DNA of 64,000 nucleotides, from positions 10,054,001-10,118,000 of the forward strand of contig NC_059545.1 in assembly GCF_905220415.1 (NCBI RefSeq), given 5' to 3'. Below are positions 55,319-64,000 of the stretch, in pieces (position 1 is the first letter of the stretch; each line of letters starts with the position of its first letter). The DNA comes from Colias croceus (taxonomy: Eukaryota; Arthropoda; Insecta; Lepidoptera; Pieridae). Position numbers and translations under genes: made by a program. The notes under the pieces are model-generated. The model was not told the origin of the DNA. It saw nothing but the letters and a program-made list of their open reading frames with translations, and made no database searches.

Positions 55319-56309
55319 GGCGTCTAGCTTCCGCCGCCGGAAGGTTGTGTACCAGACTACAACCTTGGTGCTATTAAGTATTAAGTATTGCATATAGCAA
55401 GTGTTAAAAGTGTGAAAAAGTGTATCCCGTCGCATCGGTACAGTGAGTTATTTTTACATCTATTCTAATGATATTTTACTTAAAAATGAGTAAAAATATT
55501 TTAAATCAACGGTATAACCGTTGGACTATTTAAAATGTTGAAGTTTTTAATGAATCCTTCAGCAATAGTTTATTTTTCAATATGCTTAAATACTTAATAG
55601 CATGAATAAATATATTTAATATTAACGATACAACCGTTACATTTTACTTGAAATAGTAACTTTTTCTTTTGAAATATTTTATTATGCAATATATTTGAAA
55701 TTAATATTTGAATCTTTGATACTGTGAGTAAAGCAATTTTAACGGATTTACCGTTCGGTTTTACTCGAATCGTTAATATAACTTTTGTAATTATTTGATA
55801 TTGACTAGATATATCAATTACCCTCTCTCGTATATAGATATTTTTATCATTTTATTTCATTTTTAATAATGTGTTTATATTACAAGGTTACAAGTGAATT
55901 TTTCGTGGAAAAATTTCAATTTATAGTATGGATAAATCCAAGGCTAACGCCTATGAGCCAACTCAAAGATTTACAGGCATGCAATCCATTGCTACGACTT
56001 TATTACATTGTCGTTATCACTAGGAACGGTTCGGAATTCAAATCATAGTTTATTACTAAAAATTATTGAACGAGATGAGTCAGCTCCAAGAACAAATTAT
56101 ATATTATGTATTAATTGCTGTTAGCGTAATTGCATGAATCACGGCGTGTCAGAACATGTCGGGATATGTTAGAAATTTTACGGGAGTTGGCCGCTTTGAA
56201 TAATGATTGAATTCGCGCATGTATGTATGTACCACGAATATACCACACATTCAAGACTCGTCTATACGTGTCCTTTTAAGAGTATTTATCTGATCCGTAT
56301 TTATGTGAA

Positions 56310-56450
56310 AACTGGCGGTCCGCCCCGGCTTCGCCCGTGGTACATGTTCACGTTTTCTCTACATAGGAATATAATAAGAAATTAAAGAAATCGTTTCAGC
56401 TGTTCTAAAGTTGTGCGCTTACCAACACATTTTGGGATTCACTTTTATTT
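56310..56450 (+). repeat. SINE-like repeat ('cggtccgccccggcttcgcc' family)
   Basis: Same strand and order as 11070-11222 but lacking the ~20-base ccatcctcgtacttcaa block. Confidence 0.7.
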
Positions 56451-57196
56451 TATATAGTTAGACATATTACACACGGATAATTTGATTGAAAATTACGTTT
56501 CCTATGTTTCAAATAATGCAAATTTTTTGGTTAAAACGTGTAAGTACCAAAAATTTTACAATTAGATTCTCTGGTTTACCGAATTTGAGCTGAAAGGGAC
56601 GTTATCGTATAGTTATCGGAATGCCTTAATTAGTAATTAGGTTTAGAGACATTTGTTTCAAAGGATTTACAATTCACTTATTCTAACGTTTTAGAATAAT
56701 ATTATAAACTTGTACACCTTGACAAAAAGTAAAAAATTGCGGGTGAGTGGAGATTATTTTGTGCACTAATATCGTTCTACGACGGTATGGCTGCGTTCGT
56801 AAGGAATGTTAACGGATATAAAGCAACTAAATGTGACATCGATTTCATGAACTGAAATGAATATTAATCGAAGTTCATTTTAAAATTTAGTGTAAATGAT
56901 TTGAATTATGAATTTTGTATTAACTAAATTCCTTTTTTATACATAATGAAAAATTTTCTTTGTCAAATCAATTATTCTTATTTCATCCTGGACAGCTCTC
57001 GCTAGCATTGAAAAATAAGTTAAAGGACCTTGTTAATTGTTATATTATTTAAATTAATATTAACTGCTAATTTTTTATTAGCACCTTAAACCTTGATCGG
57101 AGCAAAATACATAAATATGTGGCCGCTACTCCTAACAGGGGTTAGCCATGCAACTTATGCAATTACCATCCCTCGTGCAGCCGTCGCTCGCAGGGA

Positions 57197-57510
57197 AATG
57201 GTGCAAATATATATCAGCCCTCGCGGGGCTTTGATTACAACCGTCCATTACGGGGAAATGGTGCAAATATATATCAGCCCTCGCGGGGCTTTGATTACAA
57301 CCGTCCATTACGGGGAAATGGTGCAAATATATATCAGCCCTCGCGGGGCTTTGATTACAACCGTCCATTACGGGAAACTGTGCAAATATATATCAGGAGC
57401 AAATATATATCAGCCCTCGTGGGGCTTTGATTACAACCGTCCCTCACGACGAAATGGAGCAAATATATATATATCAGCCCTCGCGGGGCTTTATAACGGT
57501 TGGTGCAAAT
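57197..57510 (+). repeat. 60-bp minisatellite
   Basis: Three consecutive 60-bp units (57197-57376) are essentially identical, preceded by a partial unit and followed by three diverged or shortened ones. Each unit holds a short hairpin, AGCCC-TCGCG-GGGCT. Because 60 is a multiple of three, frames stay open across the array on both strands. That explains the 143-codon open frame at 57093-57524 (repeating MVQIYISPRGALITTVHYGE); I do not call it a gene. Confidence 0.9.
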
Positions 57511-57524
57511 TTACGAAGGATTGA

Positions 57525-58490
57525 TCAATAAAATGATCATAGATATTTGCTTTCGCCAACAAGGACCCACGAAAGAAGTTTTAGAGGTGACAGTAATGGA
57601 TCTTCACTCTTATAAGGTAGGTAGAAAAAGGTTTTTGAAATCTACTTCATAGTGGGACATCTATACAATATAAGTATAGTAATATAACCTACTATACAAT
57701 GTTAGAGACGTTTAATAATGGGCGCATGAAATTTGAACTTCGTTTTCCTAAAAGGGTACCGCTTACGCTTATTTAATCAGGAAACCATTGGTTTACCAAT
57801 TATGGAAATTGGATCTGAACAAATTGTATTAACCAATGCAGAGCCTATTCACAACAAAGGAAAGTGAGTCGGATCAAGTATCATCTCGTAGATGATTAGT
57901 GGCGATGGTTTCGAGGAAGCCCCTATGTCACCAAACCTTGTGTCAACGCGACGGTATGTTAAGTGTCGTAATTCAATGGCACTAGCCGACCAATTTTCAC
58001 ATAAAAACATCGGAAGAGACCAAAGCGATTGAATATAACAAATGACGATTGATTATGTCTCGTACCTCTTCTAGGTCTTATGACCTCTCATAGGCCTATT
58101 TTAGTTACCCGGTCTTGTAGGCAATTTATTCGACTCGCATATCAACCCATTTGGCCTCATTATGGCACCCATGAGGTTTCTTCAGGGGTCAAACAATAAA
58201 TCGCTGAAGGACTAGGATAATCATTTGCTTCGACAGTTTCTTGTTATTCCACCAGGATTATTATATATGATAAACGTTGATACACCTATCAACGTAAACG
58301 AGTGCTGTGATTACTGATGGTTGATTTACAGCCTCGTGTAATAAGACATTACTTGGAACCCCTACCCTTCACGAGAAAGCTCTGCCAAAAGACTTCTCAT
58401 TTCTTTGATTTGAAGAGGGGGGGGGGGTGCAATAAATGCAATGCAATACAGACTATAATATATACTACTAGACTATGCACTTAAAACATT
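57525..58490. other. Unassigned DNA within the 5.3 kb insertion
   Basis: Less AT-rich than the flanks and looks like unique or decayed coding sequence, but no frame longer than 60 codons has a motif I know. Confidence 0.35.
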
Positions 58491-58493
58491 ACC

Positions 58494-58717
58494 AAGTCTG
58501 GTAAGCGAACTAAACATTGCTAGTTTAGTTCTTGCTATATCGCTGTCCGTGCCTGCTTCTCGTGGTTACGGGCGAATTAAGTTTGTCTGTTGTCATATAT
58601 ACAATGCTATACAGAGGATATACTGTATTTAAAATATGACATAGTCAGGTAAGCGAACTAAACTGCTAGTTTAGTTCTTGCTATGTCGCTGTCCGTGGCT
58701 GCCTCTCGTGGTTACGG
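58494..58717 (+). repeat. Two ~75-bp direct copies with a GAACTAAAC hairpin
   Basis: 58494-58569 and 58645-58717 share ggtaagcgaactaaac, gctagtttagttcttgctat, tcgctgtccgtg and tctcgtggttacgg. Each can fold through GAACTAAAC / GTTTAGTTC. The 75 bases between them are unrelated. Confidence 0.7.
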
Positions 58718-60392
58718 ATGAATAAACTAATGTCCTATCTTCGCATCCAAAACCAACTGTCCTCTCATAATCTTAACACAGATTCTTTCGACACAGCTCT
58801 CCACGAGCTCAGTTTTTCAATTTTGCACTCGCAGAACTGCGGACAACACATAAGCAATGCCTCCATTGGTAGCAGTTACAATCAAGGGGTAGCTAAAGTA
58901 AGCTAGCCATATTAGGGACGTTGGAACAACCGACCATATACAGGGCAACTTTCTTTTGTCTAGTGTGTTGCTTAGACTGTCGTAGGCTTCCTACGCAACA
59001 AAGATGGAATCAGATCTGCACCCTTAATGCAGTTAATCGAAAGGAGATACTTTCAGACGATGATAGTATTAAAAAATCCACCATATTCCTGAACATAATA
59101 ATAATAGCATAGTTAAGCTAATAATCTCTCTTGCCATTGGCCTGTAGCAGAATTCCTCGGCGATAGATTTGTTTTCGTTAGAGCGAGTAAGGGTTGTTGA
59201 GATATGAGAAACCCTAGTCAGTTCGAGACCTGAACAACGTGTAAGCATACCGCTATTTCAGTAGTAGTAGCACCGATAGGGACGAAGGAATTCTGGAAAG
59301 CAGAACTGAAGACCCGGTCAACAGCACCATCCACCTAATAGACAGTGTTCAGTGCTGCACCACTAGTCTGCAAAATGACTCTGAAGGTGACAAGGTGACA
59401 AATGTGGAGAAAGTCAAGTGATATAGTCTGAATAAAAATCCTCTTTGCCTCCGTCTACCCAAAACACATACGGAGTAGCTAGTAGTAGTTGGTTGAACCG
59501 GATAAATTTGGCTCATTTCCTATCTGTTGACGGCCTAGCGATATACATAAACGGCCTTACTAATAAAAAGTTAAACAATGGATAAATTTCTACCATTTTA
59601 TACAATAGCTGTGTCCTGCTCTTGCTCACATGAAACGTCAATCATAAAAACAAGACAGGTTATTGCAATGACTGATCCATTGCATAGCGAATGGGTAACA
59701 TTTTATTAGTAAGGCCGAAACACTATTATTATAAATAAATCTGTGGTCACCTTATGTAACCCCGAGACTTTCGGTAAATAAGTTCTGATGCAAGTCATAA
59801 TATTATATCTTAAAATAAATTTTATTAAAACAAACGTATTTAGCTGTAGTAATAGCACGTTTGGGACACAGATAAGCTCTTATGTTTTTAGTCTCTAACT
59901 CCTTTGAGTTCAGTTATCATAAACATAATATAGTGTTATTAAAAATATATCAGTATTTGTTTCCAGTACATATACAGCAACCATTTTAGCGTAGAAAGTA
60001 GAAAGTAAGAGTATTATTATTTGGTATTCTTGCCTCATCGGTGATCGGCTGTTGCTTAATTTTGTAAGCATCATCTAGTCTAATAGTACTTAAGATGAAA
60101 CTTACGCTAAAGTAACTTTATTTTTCAAGCCCAAAAGATTAACTAAGGTATGCTTGAAACAAATTCATAAGTTCTAATACTTTTAATCATTATGATTAAT
60201 TTTTTGGTTCTTATTTGATTAACTTTTCTTCTGGAATTGTTAAAATATTATAGATAATAAAAATTTGTGATTTATTGTTATACTATCGGCACACCTTACT
60301 ATTACAAATAAAGTAATAAGTAATTACTTATGTATTCAAATTCACATTGGCGTCCATATATTATACACCAGGTGGGTAACAAACGGGTCTCA
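58718..60392. other. Unassigned DNA within the 5.3 kb insertion
   Basis: Short frames (58718-58906, 58921-59112) have no known motif. The left half may be decayed coding sequence; from 59.7 kb it is AT-rich. Confidence 0.35.
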
Positions 60393-60424
60393 ATAAGTAA
60401 GCTTCAAATTACGGTCAAGTGTTT

Positions 60425-60726
60425 AATAGCTGTGTTTTACCTGAAAATAAAACACATATTAAATACTTACCTATATTTGAAGCTTACACTTAACGTCCAC
60501 CTGTTGAGGATTTCGACTCAATGAAGAAGATCTAGCGCCTGCACATTATCGTGCGCCGGCCGCGCCACCTGGTGGGAGGTGTGCCTTGTGCGAGAGAGAT
60601 AGCATATATACAACGAGAAAGAGAGGGAAAATAGGCGGAAAAAGCTAGGTGCCTTCTCAATAAGTAAGCTTCAAATATAGGTAAGTATTTAATATGTGTT
60701 TTATTTTCAGGTAAAACACAGCTATT
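60425..60726. repeat. Perfect 62-bp inverted repeat around unit U2
   Basis: 60425-60486 and 60665-60726 are exact reverse complements (62 of 62), beginning aatagctgtgttttacctga. Between them is the right copy of unit U2 (60520-60676 partly overlaps the arm). The layout mirrors that at 19692-19995. Confidence 0.85.
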
Positions 60727-61463
60727 AGTATAGATTATTATAAAGTAAAAAAGGCATAAACTATAACAAGCTTCATGAAAACGACAACTTTTAACTAATA
60801 AGCAAATCGCCCTTTTATGTTTTATGAACTTTTTGCGTGATTGATCAACTTTATTAGTTTTTTCATAGTGCTTCCAGATTTAGAATATTAAAGACATCGA
60901 TCCATTTTATTATTATACGCAACGTAATCGGGTTACATGCGAGTTACCTTTACGTCAATACACTGTTAAGTTTTAACATAATGGTTTTATTTCAAAAATG
61001 TGTAGCGTGATTTAGGGTTGTGAGACTTTAATATTACCTATTAGATTTTTTTCGTTTTATGACTTTTTAATTTCTCCACGAGCTGTCTAAAATTAAATTA
61101 ATTTGCTCTGTATTTTGTCATTAGCATTGCTCCATTCCTTACGCTTTAGTACTCATAACTCAGTACTTATTTATGAAGTCAGCTCAGTCGCTAATATTGC
61201 AATAGCCAACTTAGAATAAGATCTTATGAATAACATGTTGCAAATACGTACGTCTTTAAATAAATAAGTATTTAAAATAAAATATGTGTCTAATAATCGA
61301 AAATTACAAATTCTAACTGTCTATTTACACACAAAGTACATCATCACGTTATTTACAATACGACATATTTCAACCTAGTTGACAACCCTATTCGTGAATC
61401 TGTATAATTCACTTTATTGACGTTATTCAGCAGTCTATTCGGTACACGTGACCTTTATATTAA
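60727..61463. other. Intronic DNA, nothing recognised
   Basis: The first 15 bases finish the repeat that was split at 55147. The rest is AT-rich and unassigned. Confidence 0.4.
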
Positions 61464-61910
61464 GGGTGCGATCAGAGTAGCCAGGAGCAGCGAAATACAG
61501 GAAAATTATAAAATATAGAGCAAATGCCTGATCAGTTTAATGTTTTTAAAGATTTTCAAACACAATATTGTAAATTTGAAAGGAAACCCCTATTGTAGAT
61601 GTTTTATATTTTCTTTAAACAATGGGAAATTTGTGTTTGTAAGGTCTTCTTACAATAGTGCTTGTTTATCTTCATACAGATTTAAGATAGCGTAGTAACA
61701 TCGGATCCTACAATTTAGGTCGTTGCACCAAGTCTGATATATCTGCGAACATTTGTCCTTTTCTGTCATCTAAAAGTATAATGTCTTCGAGCGAGAGAGA
61801 TTGCGTATAGATACTGAAGGAATCGATCAATTCTTGCTCTAGGTTTTAGTGACAAAAGAAACAATGGCACAGGAAAATATGAATCAGGTCACATGGGTGT
61901 AGCCGCACCC
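61464..61910. mobile_element. Possible MITE, short inverted ends
   Basis: GGGTGCG at 61464 and CGCACCC ending at 61910 are inverted; TAA lies to the left and TTA to the right. The similarity extends only a few bases further, so this is weak. Confidence 0.25.
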
Positions 61911-62956
61911 TTACGGCACGTGTAGACTGCGTTTAATCTGAAATACCTTTTATATTTAAATGCTTTGTTCAGAAAATTTCAATAATTTTGTTTCCAGATG
62001 AACTACCAGTTTTAATTTATTCTGAATTCAGAGAAAATTTATTTACAAACTTACTGGAACGTCCTCATTATTTTGTTCTGCGAATATTACGTTTATTTTA
62101 TTCCGGGTATTCTGTTTAATTAATTTTCACTAGTTTCACTCTGCGGTTTTGCTTGTGTTTACCTTTATAGAACTATTTTTGAACGGAATATTTGTAAATT
62201 AATAATTTGTGAACGTTGCTATAATAAACGGTACATTATTTACTGATATAGTATTTGATTATTTATAAATATTGCATTCGATGACTGCTTAGCATATGCA
62301 AGGTCGCTTACTTTTTGATAAATTGAATTCAAGGTCTTTTTAAATGAGAGACAATCTCTGCTTTATCATTGAGACGTTTGGGTCGTTTATTTATGATTGC
62401 ACTTGTAATATCAAATGTATTTTTAATGTAAGTCTTACACAATAAATGTGATAGTTTCGTGAAGATTTAAGTTTGAAGGAAATTTTCATATCTCTGAGAT
62501 TGTTGATGTATTTATAGTTACTATAGTGCCAGCTGACGAGCATTTTGTGGCCATATGGAACTAACCTATTATTAAACCATCTTATTTTATCCAAAATAAT
62601 TTTTAAAATATGTTGAATTCATCAATATGCAACGCTTTATTTCTACAATAAACCAATACACCCTATCAATGACAGCCCTAATAAAACACTCTATCCCATT
62701 GTTTATTGATCAAAGCAAACAAATAACAATCCTATTAAATCCCTCGTAAAGGCTTTAATTGCGAACTGTAATCCGAATCCACTTAGCGAGAAACGTGCAG
62801 GCGAATTCACGTGTAAAAGCTAGTTGGACAGAAAATCAATAACGATATTGCACAGAGAACTAGCTCGTAGTGACGTAGCGGAGTCTATTGCGGCCCGGGG
62901 CTGCCTAGGGCCCACAGAAATATGCCGCACTTGGTTCTTTTTCACTGTATATTATG
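61911..62956. other. Intronic DNA, nothing recognised
   Basis: AT-rich, with a short CG-rich patch at 62880-62925 (tgcggcccggggctgcctag) that looks like a repeat fragment. Confidence 0.35.
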
Positions 62957-63151
62957 CACTAGCTGTGCTCCGGGGTTTCACCCGCTTGGCTCCGCTCCTG
63001 TTGGTCTCAGCATGATGAAATATAGCCTATAGCCTTCCTCATTAAATGGGCTATCTAACACCGAAATAATTTTTCAAATCGAATTAGTTCCTGAGTTGTC
63101 CTAGTTGTTCAAACAAACAAACTCTTCAGCTTCATAATGTTAGTATATAGA
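62957..63151 (+). repeat. 'ggctccgctcctgttggtct' repeat, intact copy
   Basis: tagctgtgctccggggtttc through aaatgggctatctaacaccg, a (caaa)n run, ctcttcagcttcataatg, and ttagtatatagattt. It serves as the reference for the copy split at 55147/60725. Confidence 0.7.
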
Positions 63152-63175
63152 TTTACTTCATATTATAATGAGCAG

Positions 63176-63270
63176 TGCGTGAGCTGGATGCAGGCCGCTG
63201 GTGATCAGCCGTTCTGGAAGGCTTTGTCCAGCAGTAGACGTCCTATGGCTAACGAAGACGACGAATGATA
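63176..63270 (+). repeat. LINE 3'-end fragment
   Basis: agctggatgcaggccgctgg then gttctggaaggctttgtcca, gcagtagacgtcctatggct. In frame this reads WMQAAGDQPFWKALSSSRRR, the tail of a common lepidopteran LINE ORF2. Only the last ~30 codons remain. Confidence 0.6.
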
Positions 63271-64000
63271 TATACGTCATTCATTCCTCATAATATACTT
63301 CAGAATGACCCCGGTAGATAATTATTTTTTTAACATTTTCCGAATTAAATGTTAGTGCTTTCTGCCTTTTCGTATACCATCCGGGCTCGAGCCCCCCCTT
63401 GCTACGCCTCTGCTAGCTCGGAGTTTCCACGAATCGTTGAAGAGTTAGAATACAAAATCGATGTTGGAATAACAAGCCTAGATCTGGAACTATCTAGAAA
63501 CTTCATTATGCTCCAACCTTGTGTAAGACCTTTTTCTGATGCAGGTTTTTTATTTCAGAACGAAAAACGATTGCCTTGAAGTTGTTGAAATTGGATTCGT
63601 TTAAAGTGATTGATATTTTAGTCTATATATAAAAAAAAAGAATCTCTATTTCCCTTAGTCACGATTTCGATACTTGTTTTTGTGTTTGCTTGCGTCAGGA
63701 GAAGGATCATATTCTGAAGGAAAAAGTTAAGAATTTTCCCCATAAAAAATACCTTAACGGCTATTTAAACTTCACGCTTTTGACAGTTCGTGGGAAGAGG
63801 ACAGAGTCTGTCGTGTCAGCTAGTTTTAGATAAATTGATGATGAATAATGCGGATACTTAGTGCGGATATATGTTGAAGCGGTTATTGACCCAGACTGGT
63901 GCAATAGAGCCGGTTCGATTCAGTGTTGGTAAACTTTTAAATCTTATAGACTTTATGTTTGTATGTATGAGTGTGTGATTAGCAAAATGAGGCATTGGTT
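63271..64000. other. Intronic DNA, nothing firm
   Basis: A patch at 63380-63420 (ccatccgggctcgagccccc, cttgctacgcctctgctag) looks like a repeat fragment. The open frame 63349-63579 has no recognisable motif. Confidence 0.35.

Larger units (their letters stand above)
55149..60422. mobile_element. 5.3 kb inserted segment with short inverted ends next to TTAA
   Basis: The left end reads TTAA-ACACTTGACCGTAATTTG; the right end is its complement followed by TTAA (60423-60426). About 37 bp of inverted similarity follow (to tctcaataagtaagc). TTAA on both sides is what piggyBac-type insertion leaves, but no piggyBac protein is visible. The insertion boundary deduced from the split host repeat is further right, at about 60726. 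The interior has a SINE-like repeat, a 60-bp minisatellite and no recognisable genes. Confidence 0.5.

Noticed and set aside
57197..57510. CRISPR-like array
   Set aside because: Units are directly adjacent with no spacers, in a eukaryotic intron.
57093..57524. 143-codon open frame repeating MVQIYISPRGALITTVHYGE
   Set aside because: It is a by-product of a 60-bp tandem repeat. The minus strand is open as well, there is no splice or codon support, and the flanks are non-coding.
55149..60422. A definite piggyBac element
   Set aside because: TTAA flanks are suggestive, but TTAA is common in AT-rich DNA, no piggyBac protein is present, and the split host repeat puts the right boundary about 300 bp further out.
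63349..63579. LPCAT exon 3 candidate
   Set aside because: The peptide does not resemble the acyltransferase (no HX4D motif) and the frame lacks suitable splice sites.
1..64000. tRNA, rRNA or snRNA genes
   Set aside because: I looked for cloverleaf and box A/B-like segments by eye and found none convincing. A covariance-model search would be needed to exclude them.

Overview
This is a TE-dense piece of an insect nuclear genome, most probably from a moth or butterfly. The evidence is an AT-rich background, GT-AG introns, many short repeat copies that read 'gcgaagccgcgggcgg' or 'cggtccgccccggcttcgcc' (typical of Lepidoptera), several mariner, hAT, Harbinger and LINE families, and a recognisable animal lipid-metabolism gene. 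No prokaryotic or viral genes were recognised.

Three spliced genes can be pieced together. (1) Bases 250-15180, plus strand: the last four exons of a GC-rich gene I do not recognise. The exon phases fit, and the chain ends in a stop codon. Its 13.4 kb intron is packed with transposons. (2) Bases 30224-19461, minus strand: two exons of a HARBI1-like (PIF/Harbinger) nuclease/transposase. They join in phase across a 10.4 kb gap that holds a 4.8 kb LINE and a repeat-rich 5.3 kb segment. The second exon carries a one-base frameshift. (3) From 37.8 kb onward, plus strand: exons 1 and 2 of a lysophosphatidylcholine acyltransferase (LPCAT), separated by a 10.2 kb intron. The catalytic exons lie beyond the window.

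Mobile DNA dominates. Between 0.48 and 13.62 kb, five elements stand end to end with a (TA)n run at every junction: a long-TIR element, two near-identical 3 kb units carrying the same antisense LINE, a decayed DD41D-type mariner, and a Tc1-like element folded back on itself. Further on are a non-autonomous hAT with an exact 8-bp target duplication (16.2-17.7 kb), a LINE with two long intact ORFs (25.1-29.9 kb), an unclassified 2.1 kb element with ~475-bp inverted ends (30.3-32.4 kb), a hAT remnant (33.4-34.4 kb), and a mariner-like element with an intact 364-residue DD41D transposase (34.8-37.3 kb). MITEs with TTA or TA target sites are scattered through the right half.

Two loci, 19.7-25.0 kb and 55.1-60.7 kb, share an odd layout. 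Each has an identical 157-177 bp unit present as an inverted pair about 5 kb apart, and one unit of each pair sits inside a perfect 60-62 bp inverted repeat. I can assign neither to a known family. They are the best candidates here for something undescribed.
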